From positions 1 through 36,377 of the forward strand of contig JAFLVP010000017.1 in the NCBI GenBank assembly GCA_022508265.1: 36,377 nt of DNA, given 5' to 3'. Shown here piece after piece: positions 16,022-23,249 of the stretch (the first letter of the stretch is position 1; each line of letters starts with the position of its first letter). Under the pieces are notes generated by a model, which was not told the origin of the DNA, searched no databases, and was given only the letters and a program-made list of their open reading frames with translations. The position numbers were made by a program, and so were the translations under genes. The stretch is from Clostridiales bacterium (lineage in GTDB: Bacteria > Bacillota > Clostridia > Christensenellales > Borkfalkiaceae).

Positions 16022-16603
16022 ATGAAAAAATTATTTACTGTAAAAAGAATTTGTCGTGCGGGAATAATCGCGGCACTGTACGTAGCACTCACGTATGCGT
16101 TCGGAGCAATTTCCTTTAACGGAATATTGCAGATCAGACCTGCAGAAGCGCTTTGCATTCTGCCTCTCTTCTTTCCCGAAGCGGTGCCGGCACTCTTTGT
16201 GGGGTGCATTTTAAGCAACTTCGCCTCGCCGTTCATTATCTACGACGTACCAATAGGAAGCGCGGCTACGCTTATCGCGGCGCTTGGAACGTATTTTGCA
16301 GGCAGACTTATTAAAAAGGATATTGTAAGGTTTATCGTCGGCGGTCTCTTCCCCGTGCTCGTAAATGCTTTCGTCATTCCCGTTATAATAGTCTTTTTAT
16401 GCGGCGACTTGTGCGGGTACAATGTTGCAGGTATAGCGTACTGGGTAAACTTCGGTTCACTCTGTGCAACCGAGGGACTGTGGGTCTACGCCCTCGGCGG
16501 AATACTTTATTTCACTATTGCCGCAATGCGAAAAAAGGGTGTATCGGTATTTATTGACGAAGACGAAAAACAAAAGCCCGAACAGGAAGAGGCACAAGTT
16601 TAA
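16022..16603 (+). CDS. queT: Queuosine-precursor ECF transporter S component QueT
   Basis: 193 residues, about six membrane helices. The conserved ILQIRPAEALCILPLFFPEAVPALFVGCILSN-type block is at residues 37-68 and FGSLCATEGLWVYALGG near the end. QueT is the substrate-binding subunit that works with the shared energising ECF module to import preQ1 or a related precursor. The preQ1-I riboswitch in its leader supports the substrate. The last 15 residues are Glu/Gln-rich. The ATG at 16022 has only a weak GAAAAG site. Confidence 0.9.
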   Translation: MKKLFTVKRICRAGIIAALYVALTYAFGAISFNGILQIRPAEALCILPLFFPEAVPALFVGCILSNFASPFIIYDVPIGSAATLIAALGTYFAGRLIKKDIVRFIVGGLFPVLVNAFVIPVIIVFLCGDLCGYNVAGIAYWVNFGSLCATEGLWVYALGGILYFTIAAMRKKGVSVFIDEDEKQKPEQEEAQV

Positions 16604-16638
16604 TAAGCGTAAAAATTGTCAAAATTGCGTTAATTAAA

Positions 16639-16657
16639 GCATATATGGGGGGCAATT
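16639..16657 (+). repeat. Dispersed C-rich motif, copy A
   Basis: The complement of this segment reads AATTGCCCCCCATATATGC and continues into TTTAATTAA. The consensus over four intergenic copies in this window is AATTGCCCCCNATATATG. It lies 35 bp beyond queT. Confidence 0.5.
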
Positions 16658-16768
16658 ATGAAAAAAGCCGCCTCAAATAGAGAAGTTCCTCCTATTATGA
16701 AACTTAATAAACTTTTCAATAGCAACGAAAAAAACTTCGTTGCTATTGCAATAATTATAGCTTTATGA
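16658..16768 (+). CDS. Possible 36-residue peptide with a hydrophobic C-terminus
   Basis: A short open frame starting MKKAASNREVPP and ending in a hydrophobic AIAIIIAL tail, preceded by a G-run that could act as a ribosome site. It contains a perfect 12-bp inverted repeat, AATAGCAACGAA (16718-16729) with TTCGTTGCTATT (16736-16747), which codes for part of the peptide. No homologue is recognised. It may instead be untranslated sequence around a stable hairpin. Confidence 0.22.
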   Translation: MKKAASNREVPPIMKLNKLFNSNEKNFVAIAIIIAL

Positions 16769-16862
16769 TATAATTGTTAATAACAAGCAGTAATTTTCGG
16801 AAAAACTGTAAACTTTTTATAAAGCATTACAATATTATATAGTGCTTAAAGGAGGTGCTGAA

Positions 16863-17636
16863 ATGAAAAAGGTACTTGCCATATTATGTATAGTTTTGGG
16901 GCTTTTAGGGTTTTGTGCCTGTGAGCAAAATACAGAGGGAGAGCAGAACAAACCCGACGAAATTGCCGTAGCTTATGCAGAACTGCATAACGGCAAAGCA
17001 AGTGACGTTGTCTATGATAGTTATGGCGAATTTGACGGAACTAATGTCTTGATTATATCTTTCAAAAATGCTGCTGTTAGCGATGCACTTAATACGGAGA
17101 TTGTAGACGGAGTAGATTTTCATTTCAGCGTTTTGATAACGTTTGACGTCTATCGCAAAGGGGCATTTTATACTTTGCAGGAAGCGTTTAATAACAAATG
17201 GTTAACACATGAAGATCTATTGACGGTGCGTAGCAATCATAAGAAGGCACACGAACTTATTTATGAATATTTTGAAGAACAAAAAGAAGATGAAAAATCC
17301 CCGATTGTTTTAGAGAAGGCAGTAAAACAAGAAATAAAAGCCGCTTTTGTTGAAGCAAATAAAAATGAATATTCTCTGTGCGAGGAAGAAATATCTTTGC
17401 GTTGCTACGGCGCGTTCGATGGATTGTACGTCCTCTATGTGGACGTAGAAAGTTGGATGTATCCTTCAGTGGTTTGGAGCGAAGTCGTAGCCGATGTGGA
17501 ATTTGTCTATGGAAGCGGACAAAGTCTGAAAGTGTATTCTGACGGAGCATTTTATTCACTATCATATGCATATGAGAACGGTTTTCTCACTCGCGACAAT
17601 CTTCTTACAGTACAGCAGAACCGTAGAGGACATTAA
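16863..17636 (+). CDS. Lipoprotein with two tandem repeats of an unknown domain
   Basis: 257 residues. A lipoprotein signal peptide (1-20) ends in the lipobox LGFCAC, so the protein should be tethered outside the membrane. Two related units of about 105 residues follow (about 33-125 and 150-255). Each has an opening helix, a YGxFDGxxVL strand, a VADVEF/GVDFHF strand, then GAFYxLxxAxxxGxLTxxxLLTV. I do not recognise a named family. The ATG at 16863 was chosen over one 21 bp earlier because of its AAAGGAGGT site. It stands alone and converges on pckG. Confidence 0.8.
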   Translation: MKKVLAILCIVLGLLGFCACEQNTEGEQNKPDEIAVAYAELHNGKASDVVYDSYGEFDGTNVLIISFKNAAVSDALNTEIVDGVDFHFSVLITFDVYRKGAFYTLQEAFNNKWLTHEDLLTVRSNHKKAHELIYEYFEEQKEDEKSPIVLEKAVKQEIKAAFVEANKNEYSLCEEEISLRCYGAFDGLYVLYVDVESWMYPSVVWSEVVADVEFVYGSGQSLKVYSDGAFYSLSYAYENGFLTRDNLLTVQQNRRGH

Positions 17637-17648
17637 CCAAAACAAAAT

Positions 17649-17680
17649 AAGCCCGACCGCTGTTGCGGTCGGGCTTTTTA
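17649..17680. terminator. Bidirectional terminator between the lipoprotein gene and pckG
   Basis: A perfect 12-bp stem, AAGCCCGACCGC (17649-17660) with GCGGTCGGGCTT (17665-17676), has loop TGTT. A T-run follows on the plus strand and ATTTTGTT on the minus strand, so it serves both convergent genes. Confidence 0.9.
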
Positions 17681-17694
17681 ATGTCGTTAGTTTA

Positions 17695-19503
17695 TTATTT
17701 GCAGTTCTTTTTAAGGGTTTCAAGGCAGTCCCAAAGCTCCTTGGGGATACGGCTGCCTATCGTGCCGTTGTAGTAGCTTTCAATCTCTTCGGCTTCCTTT
17801 GCCCATCTTTTTTTGTCAATGGTAAGAATTTCTTTGAGTGCGTTTTTGTCGAACTTCTTGCCGGCGCTGATTTCGTAGTCAAGACCCGTAAGGTCGATAT
17901 CCTCCGCCTTGGGAACGTAGCCGATAGCCGTTTCCTCTGCGTCGACCGTGCCGTCACAGCGCTTTAATATCCACTCGAGGACGCGCATATTGTCGCCGAA
18001 GCCCGGCCACATAAAGTTGCCCTCTTCGTCTGCTCTGAACCAGTTTACGTTGAAAATCTTGGGAGGGTTCTTAACCTTTTTACCCATTTCAATCCAATGA
18101 GCAAAATAGTCGCCCATATGGTATCCCGTGAAGGGTTTCATTGCCATGGGGTCGTGGCGAAGAACTCCCGTTGCACCCGTTGCCGCCGCAGTCGTTTCAG
18201 AGGACATTGCCGAACCAACGAACACGCCGTGGTTCCAGTCTCTCGACTGATATACGAGGGGGGTGGTCGAAGCCCGTCTTCCGCCGAAGATGATTGCGGA
18301 GAGGGGAACGCCCTTTTTGGAATCGAACTCGGGGGAAACGCAGGGGCAGTTCTTTGCGGGTGCCGTAAAGCGACTGTTGGGGTGTGCCGCGCAGGTCGAT
18401 TTGTCCTTTTTGTCGTACTTATTTCTGTCCCACGGCTTACCCGTCCAGTCAATGCAGTGTTCGGGAAGCTCCTTGGAAAGCCCCTCCCACCAGACGGTCA
18501 TATCGTCGGTGTTGAGGGCAACGTTAGTGAAAATCGTACCTTTCTTTGTGGATTCGAGGGCGTTATAGTTGGAGTGGGAGTTGGTTCCGGGCGCAACGCC
18601 GAAGAAACCGTTTTCGGGGTTGACCGCCCAAAGTCTTCCGTCGTCGCCAACTCTTATCCACGCAATATCGTCGCCCACGCACTCGATTTTATAACCATTT
18701 TCAAGGTAGTGCTTGGGGGGAATGAGCATTGCAAGGTTAGTCTTTCCGCAAGCCGAGGGGAACGCCGCCGCAACGTACTTTTTGTCGCCGTTGGGGAAAG
18801 TGATGCCCAAAATAAGCATATGCTCTGCCATCCAGCCTTCGTTTTTGCCGAGATAGGAGGCAATTCGAAGAGCAAAGCACTTCTTGCCGAGCAGAACGTT
18901 ACCGCCGTACGCCGAGTTGACGGAAATAATGGTGTTGTCCTGCGGGAAGTGCATAATGTATCTCTTTTCGGCGTCCACGTCGCACTTTGCGTGCAGACCC
19001 TTAATAAAGTCACCGTCCTTGCCGAGCGCGTCAAGACATTTTTTGCCTACGCGGGTCATGATGTTCATGTTTAAAACTACATAAATAGAGTCGGTAACTT
19101 CAACGCCTATTTTGGCAAAATTGCTGCCGACAACGCCCATCGAATAGGGAATAACATACATTGTTCTGCCTTTCATGGAGCCGCGGGCGATTTCCTTGCA
19201 CAGCTCGTAAGCCTCTTTGGGATCCATCCAATAGTTGATGGGGCCCGCATCCTCTCTTTTTTGAGTGCAGATAAAGGTTCTGTCCTCCACGCGCGCAACG
19301 TCGTTTACCTTCGTGCGGTGAAGATAGCAGTCGGGAAGAAGTTCCTCGTTGAGTTTAATAAGCTCGCCGCTTTTAACAGCCTCCTCTTTGAGCGCCTTAA
19401 TCTGCTCTTCACTGCCGTCTATCCACACGATTTGGTCGGGCAGGGTAAGCGCGGCACTTTCGCGCACGAAATCAAGCACTTTTGCATTTTGGGTCAATGC
19501 CAT
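17695..19503 (-). CDS. pckG: Phosphoenolpyruvate carboxykinase (GTP)
   Basis: 602 residues, the size of GTP-dependent PEPCK and unrelated in detail to the 530-residue ATP enzyme. It interconverts oxaloacetate plus GTP with PEP, CO2 and GDP. The P-loop with the active-site cysteine reads FPSACGKTNLAM (about 268-279). SAYGGNVLLGKKCFALRIAS, GDDIAWIRVG and the late FGGRRASTTPLV and RDWNHGVFVGS blocks are family signatures. An AAGGAG site precedes the ATG. In fermentative anaerobes the enzyme often runs toward oxaloacetate; direction here is inference. The leader carries a 10-bp inverted repeat at the transcription start. Confidence 0.97.
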   Translation of the reverse strand: MALTQNAKVLDFVRESAALTLPDQIVWIDGSEEQIKALKEEAVKSGELIKLNEELLPDCYLHRTKVNDVARVEDRTFICTQKREDAGPINYWMDPKEAYELCKEIARGSMKGRTMYVIPYSMGVVGSNFAKIGVEVTDSIYVVLNMNIMTRVGKKCLDALGKDGDFIKGLHAKCDVDAEKRYIMHFPQDNTIISVNSAYGGNVLLGKKCFALRIASYLGKNEGWMAEHMLILGITFPNGDKKYVAAAFPSACGKTNLAMLIPPKHYLENGYKIECVGDDIAWIRVGDDGRLWAVNPENGFFGVAPGTNSHSNYNALESTKKGTIFTNVALNTDDMTVWWEGLSKELPEHCIDWTGKPWDRNKYDKKDKSTCAAHPNSRFTAPAKNCPCVSPEFDSKKGVPLSAIIFGGRRASTTPLVYQSRDWNHGVFVGSAMSSETTAAATGATGVLRHDPMAMKPFTGYHMGDYFAHWIEMGKKVKNPPKIFNVNWFRADEEGNFMWPGFGDNMRVLEWILKRCDGTVDAEETAIGYVPKAEDIDLTGLDYEISAGKKFDKNALKEILTIDKKRWAKEAEEIESYYNGTIGSRIPKELWDCLETLKKNCK

Positions 19504-19636
19504 TTTTACAATCTCCTTAAAAAGTATTTTATTAGCATGATATTATAACATAAAAAAAATTTTAAAAAATTTTCAAAAAGCAGCTGTCGCTGCCTCGTTT
19601 TTCTTGCGAAAAACTTTTCTTATGTTTGAATACGGC

Positions 19637-19668
19637 GTGTAAATACCATTGCAAGCAAGTATTTACAC
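19637..19668. promoter_or_regulatory. Operator-like inverted repeat at the pckG start site
   Basis: A perfect 10-bp inverted repeat, GTGTAAATAC (19637-19646) and GTATTTACAC (19659-19668), is separated by 12 bp. The half-site centres are 22 bp apart, about two helical turns. It begins 5 bp downstream of the pckG -10 box and covers the expected transcription start, a repressor position. The regulator is not identified. Confidence 0.7.
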
Positions 19669-19672
19669 TTGT

Positions 19673-19701
19673 ATTATAGTCAAAATCGCAAAAAAAAGCA
19701 A
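19673..19701 (-). promoter_or_regulatory. Promoter of pckG
   Basis: On the minus strand TTGCTT (19696-19701), a 17-bp spacer and TATAAT (19673-19678). This gives an untranslated leader of about 160 nt. Confidence 0.7.
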
Positions 19702-19813
19702 TTATCTTTCAATGAAATTTTATTTACACAAATAGTAAGAATTCTACAAAAAGTCTGCTTTTCCGCTCTGAATATGAAAGTATAATTTATTAAGGAATAA
19801 AAGAAGGGGTATT

Positions 19814-20740
19814 ATGGGCGGTTATTCTAAAAGTATAGCGGTAATACGGGGGCTCAAAGAAGGATTTTCTGCCGACGGCGGACAGCTGACGGGCGTTGTG
19901 AAGATAGAAAGCTACGGAAGGGCGATAAGAGTTGAGGTTACGAAGATAAATTTCGCGCCCTTGAGCGAGGGAAAGTACGTAACGGGCATAACCGACGGAA
20001 AAAATACCGTGGTTTTTGAGGGCGATACCTATGAGAGCGACGACGAAATAGATACCGGTAGCGGGTTTGCCGCACTCATATGTTTTGTTAACGGTCAGGT
20101 TTCACCCATAGCTTCTGCGGTAAGCGGCAATTATCGGGGCGAGGCGATAGACATAAAGAACTACATAGAACAGCTTGAGCGGGTAGGCTCAAGTTCGCAG
20201 GTTGAGCAAGCCGAACAAAAATACGAGGATGAAGCCATAGCGGAGGACAACTATTATGAATACGCGCAAACTGATGAAAGCGGTAACGCTGTACGCACGC
20301 ATACGCAAAAAGAGGAGGGAGCACGCACAGCTGTATCGAATGAAGAGACTGCTGGCGTTGTCCAGAAGAAGAGCAGTTTAAATAAAAAAGAAACTCTGTC
20401 TCGTGGCGGATCGTTCTATGACAAGATGAAAGGCGAGATAGAGGGACTGCTTTCCGCATATCCCGAAGAGAGTGCGCTGTGTGCGTTGATAGAAGAGTCA
20501 AAGTGGGTCAAAATTAACTACGGCGACGACAAATATTACGTGTTCGGCGTGATATATTCGGGGGGCAATCCGCAATATCTGTGTTACGGTGTGCCGACAA
20601 ACGGGCAGAAAAATCCGCCCGAGAGTATGGAGGGTTTAGCCTCGTTTGTGCCCGCAAATGTCGACGGAAGCGGAGGCGGATATTGGGTGATGTATCAGGA
20701 TGCGTACACAGGCGCAAGTATAAAAGTAGACGTAGGATAA
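19814..20740 (+). CDS. Conserved-looking protein of unknown function, two globular ends and an acidic linker
   Basis: 308 residues without a recognised family. Residues 1-115 look like a compact beta-rich domain (IAVIRGLKEGF, LTGVVKIESYGR, TVVFEGDTYES). Residues 116-200 are a Glu/Gln/Ser-rich, probably disordered linker. Residues 201-308 form a second domain with SFYDKMKGEIEGLLSAYPEE, KWVKINYGDDKYYVFGVIY and aromatic- and glycine-rich ends. There is no signal peptide or membrane segment, so it should be cytoplasmic. It is a single gene divergent from pckG. Confidence 0.75.
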   Translation: MGGYSKSIAVIRGLKEGFSADGGQLTGVVKIESYGRAIRVEVTKINFAPLSEGKYVTGITDGKNTVVFEGDTYESDDEIDTGSGFAALICFVNGQVSPIASAVSGNYRGEAIDIKNYIEQLERVGSSSQVEQAEQKYEDEAIAEDNYYEYAQTDESGNAVRTHTQKEEGARTAVSNEETAGVVQKKSSLNKKETLSRGGSFYDKMKGEIEGLLSAYPEESALCALIEESKWVKINYGDDKYYVFGVIYSGGNPQYLCYGVPTNGQKNPPESMEGLASFVPANVDGSGGGYWVMYQDAYTGASIKVDVG

Positions 20741-20752
20741 GCCCGTAATTAA

Positions 20753-20771
20753 GGCATATTATGGGGGCAAT
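20753..20771 (+). repeat. Dispersed C-rich motif, copy B
   Basis: The complement reads ATTGCCCCCATAATATGCC and continues into TTAATTAC. Same core as copies A, C and D, with one extra A. It lies 12 bp beyond the preceding stop codon, in the same orientation as copy A. Confidence 0.5.
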
Positions 20772-20773
20772 CA

Positions 20774-20810
20774 ACAAAAAAACGAAAACAGCCGCCACTT
20801 CGGCGGCTGT
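20774..20810 (-). terminator. Terminator of the DUF378-like gene
   Basis: A 9-bp stem, ACAGCCGCC (20788-20796) with GGCGGCTGT (20802-20810), overlaps the stop codon and is followed on the minus strand by TTTTCGTTTTTTTG. It may also stop the convergent rightward gene. Confidence 0.8.
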
Positions 20811-21019
20811 TATTTCAGCCCCTTAAAGGGCTTGAATATAATTAACGCATATATTAAAAAGAGTGCGGACACACCGCATACGGCGTAAAAAGAGCGATAA
20901 ATAAGGGGCACGCCAAAGCTCAAAAAAAGAGGTATATCAAAACCGGTAAAAGCAAAAACAGCGGCACATATGCCCAAAATAACGAGGTTTGAGGCACATA
21001 AATAGCAGGTAAATTTCAT
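20810..21019 (-). CDS. Small two-helix membrane protein, DUF378-like
   Basis: 69 residues with two hydrophobic helices (about 7-27 and 42-64) separated by FTGFDIPLFLSFG. The spacing of GFD and the second helix after a short Tyr-Arg segment resembles the DUF378/YuzA family of tiny membrane proteins, whose function is unknown. It is probably second in a leftward pair with the gene at 21054, after a 34-bp gap. Confidence 0.6.
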   Translation of the reverse strand: MKFTCYLCASNLVILGICAAVFAFTGFDIPLFLSFGVPLIYRSFYAVCGVSALFLIYALIIFKPFKGLK

Positions 21020-21053
21020 ACCTCTATTATGCGTTTTTTTTATTTTTAATATG

Positions 21054-21314
21054 CTAAACTCTGATGTTTTCGATTACGAGCTTGTCAAATTCGGGTGGCT
21101 CGGCAAAATCGCGCGGTAAAAATTTTACCGTGCCGAATTTTGCGTAGTTGAAGATGTGCGTCTTCATAAGTATGGGCGTGGCGATATCCAGTCCCTCGCA
21201 GATATCCGAAAGGTACTTAAAGAACTGCGAATACACGAACTTATCGTCACGTTCGTAAGTAATTTGCTTTACTATTTTTTCGCCTATTAAAACTTTACCC
21301 CAAATTCTGAACAT
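21054..21314 (-). CDS. Small protein of unknown function
   Basis: 86 residues starting MFRIWGKVLIGEKIVKQ, with KYLSDICEGLDIATPILMKTHI in the middle and an acidic C-terminus (EFDKLVIENIRV). I have an impression of similar proteins in Clostridia but cannot name a family. The ATG at 21314 was preferred to one at 21398 because the extra 28 residues look like translated AT-rich leader. No signal peptide or membrane helix in the chosen form. Confidence 0.65.
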   Translation of the reverse strand: MFRIWGKVLIGEKIVKQITYERDDKFVYSQFFKYLSDICEGLDIATPILMKTHIFNYAKFGTVKFLPRDFAEPPEFDKLVIENIRV

Positions 21315-21457
21315 ATAATAATTATATTCCAAATCATAGCGGGGCGCAATATATTTAAGTAAATATTTGACAATTATATTAAAAAGTAGTAAAATCATAA
21401 TATAAAACAGGGCGTAAAAGTCTTTGAAAAAAAGGGGAAAAAGAGGGGTAAAAAAAC

Positions 21458-21479
21458 AAATGCCCCCAATATATGGCTT
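21458..21479 (+). repeat. Dispersed C-rich motif, copy C
   Basis: AAATGCCCCCAATATATGG then CTTAAATA, ending six bases before the aminotransferase ATG. Orientation is opposite to copies A and B; with B it brackets the two small leftward genes as an inverted pair. Confidence 0.5.
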
Positions 21480-21484
21480 AAATA

Positions 21485-22648
21485 ATGAGAAATTTTGTAA
21501 ACAAAAAAGTGGCGGAGATGAAGCCGAGCGGCATAAGAAAATTCTTTGATATATTGCAGACTATGGAGGGGGCAATTTCGCTCGGTGTGGGCGAACCCGA
21601 TTTTATTACTCCCCAAAACATCTGCGACGCCGCAATACGCTCTATAAGAGAGGGCTATACTCAATATACGGGAAACAGAGGGTTGCCCGAGCTTCGGGAG
21701 AATATTTCCCGCTATTTGAGCGAGAGATTGGGTGTGGAATACCCGCCCGAGCAAACCTTAATCACCGTCGGTGCAAGCGAGGCGATAGACCTTGCGATTA
21801 GGGCGGTCTGCGAAGAGGGGGACGAAATTTTAGTGCCCCAACCCTCTTTCGTCTCCTATTCTCCCACCGTAACTTTGGCAGGAGGAGTACCCGTTCCCTT
21901 AATTTGCACGGAAGAAAACGGGTTTATCGTGACGCCCGAAGAGATTGAGAGGGCTGTAACAAAGAAAACCAAGGGCATAATTCTGTCCTACCCCAACAAC
22001 CCGACAGGCGCAATAATGACTAAGGAGCAGCTTGAAAAAATTGCTCCCGTGATAGAGAAGTACGACCTAATCGTAATATCCGATGAAATATACGCCGAGC
22101 TCACATACACGGGCAAACATTTTTCCATTGCAGGACTGCCCAAAATGAGCGAAAGAACGGTGTATATAGGTGGTTTTTCAAAGGCGTTCGCTATGACGGG
22201 CTGGCGTGTAGGATTTGTCTGTGCACCCAAAGAAGTGGACGAGGCAATGTTCAAAATACACCAATACAGCATAATGTGCGCGCCTCAACCCAGCCAGCAC
22301 GCCGCAATTTGCGCACTTGAAGAGGGGTTTGAAGACGGTTTCGCAAGCGTAGAGGGTATGCGTGCCGAGTACTATCGCCGCGGAAGGTATCTTGCGGAGT
22401 CCATGAACAAAATGGGGCTTAAATGTTTTATGCCTCAGGGCGCTTTTTATATATTTGCAAACGTCGAAAGCACGGGTATGGACGGCGAGGAATTCGCAAA
22501 TGCCCTTTTGAACGAGCATAAGGTTGCGGTTGTGCCCGGTTCGGCGTTCGGGGAAGCGGGAAAGTACTTCGTGCGCTGCTCGTACGCCACCTCCATGGAA
22601 AACATCGAAAAGGCCGTTGCAAAGATAGAAAAATTTATCAACAAATAG
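21485..22648 (+). CDS. PLP-dependent class I/II aminotransferase
   Basis: 387 residues of the aspartate-aminotransferase fold, subgroup I-gamma (PatA/aromatic aminotransferase type). Landmarks are SLGVGEPDF (32-40), the YTGNRGLPELR block, NNPTGAI (171-177), SDEIYAELTY (199-208) and the PLP lysine K233 in GGFSKAFAMTGWR. The C-terminal arginine block reads FVRCSYA. Substrate cannot be fixed from sequence; aspartate, aromatic or diaminopimelate-pathway amino acids are possible. It stands apart from greA, which has its own promoter. Copy C of the dispersed motif takes the place of a recognisable ribosome site. Confidence 0.9.
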   Translation: MRNFVNKKVAEMKPSGIRKFFDILQTMEGAISLGVGEPDFITPQNICDAAIRSIREGYTQYTGNRGLPELRENISRYLSERLGVEYPPEQTLITVGASEAIDLAIRAVCEEGDEILVPQPSFVSYSPTVTLAGGVPVPLICTEENGFIVTPEEIERAVTKKTKGIILSYPNNPTGAIMTKEQLEKIAPVIEKYDLIVISDEIYAELTYTGKHFSIAGLPKMSERTVYIGGFSKAFAMTGWRVGFVCAPKEVDEAMFKIHQYSIMCAPQPSQHAAICALEEGFEDGFASVEGMRAEYYRRGRYLAESMNKMGLKCFMPQGAFYIFANVESTGMDGEEFANALLNEHKVAVVPGSAFGEAGKYFVRCSYATSMENIEKAVAKIEKFINK

Positions 22649-22669
22649 CCGAGCTAAAAGTCTATTTCA

Positions 22670-22698
22670 TTGACAAAACGCAGGAAGAATTATATAAT
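22670..22698 (+). promoter_or_regulatory. Consensus promoter of greA-lysS
   Basis: TTGACA (22670-22675), a 17-bp spacer and TATAAT (22693-22698): both hexamers and the spacer are a perfect sigma-A match. Confidence 0.9.
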
Positions 22699-22713
22699 AT
22701 AGAAAAAAGATAG

Positions 22714-22768
22714 GTGATTTCGCACAAAAGTCTTTTGCGAAGTCACTTTTACTTATATTTTTTTGAGG
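22714..22768 (+). terminator. Attenuator-like hairpin in the greA leader
   Basis: A 10-bp stem, GTGATTTCGC (22714-22723) with GCGAAGTCAC (22737-22746) including one G-U pair, is followed by TTTTACTTATATTTTTTT. It lies between the strong promoter and greA. It could terminate part of the transcription before the transcript-cleavage factor gene. Confidence 0.55.
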
Positions 22769-22774
22769 TGAAAA

Positions 22775-23245
22775 ATGGCAGAACGTATCGTAATGACACA
22801 AAAGAATTATGAAGATTTGAAAAAAGAATTGGATTATCTCATCAAGGTAAGGCGGCCCGAAATAACGGACGCTATCGCCGAGGCGCGCAGTCACGGCGAT
22901 CTCTCCGAGAACGCAGAGTACGACGCGGCGCGCGAAGAACAGCGTTCCAACGAGGGCAAGATTGCCGAGCTTGAATACAAGATAAAAAACGCCGACGTAA
23001 GAGACGAAGTTGTCGACAACAGCTACGTGCACCTCGGCAGCGTTGTAAAGGTCTACGACGAGGACATGGAGGAGGAGCAGGTTTACACCATAACCTCCAT
23101 AACCGAAGTGGACGTAATGAACGGAAAAATTTCCGTCGAGTCGCCCGTAGGCGGCGCACTTCTCCGCAAAAAAGCGGGAGAAAAGGTTACGGTAAAGTGC
23201 CCCGACGGTTCGGAATATTCACTTAAAATAATTTCTATCGGGTAA
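22775..23245 (+). CDS. greA: Transcription elongation factor GreA
   Basis: 156 residues, the usual length. The N-terminal coiled coil enters the RNA polymerase secondary channel; its tip carries the acidic residues in ARSHGDLSENAEYDAAREEQ (about 37-56). The C-terminal FKBP-like domain ends SLKIISIG. It stimulates cleavage of backtracked RNA. A TGAGGTG site precedes the ATG. lysS follows after 4 bp, so the two are co-transcribed. Confidence 0.97.
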   Translation: MAERIVMTQKNYEDLKKELDYLIKVRRPEITDAIAEARSHGDLSENAEYDAAREEQRSNEGKIAELEYKIKNADVRDEVVDNSYVHLGSVVKVYDEDMEEEQVYTITSITEVDVMNGKISVESPVGGALLRKKAGEKVTVKCPDGSEYSLKIISIG

Positions 23246-23249
23246 TATT

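Larger units (their letters stand above)
19504..19813. other. Regulatory gap between divergent pckG and an unknown gene
   Basis: 310 bp, AT-rich, no gene. It holds the pckG promoter (19673-19701), an operator-like inverted repeat (19637-19668), and in the pckG leader a small stem GCAGC/GCTGC (19580-19593) followed on the minus strand by TTTTT. A 7-bp hairpin GTTTTTC/GAAAAAC lies at about 19597-19614. A possible -10 box TATAAT near 19781 may serve the rightward gene. Confidence 0.6.

Noticed and set aside
18097-19074. 325-codon plus-strand open frame
   Set aside because: It is antisense to pckG, shows no recognisable motif and has no ribosome site.
20550-20570. Fifth near-copy of the C-rich motif (ATATATTCGGGGGGCAAT)
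   Set aside because: It is inside a coding region and encodes an ordinary IYSGGN segment; spacing differs from the four intergenic copies.
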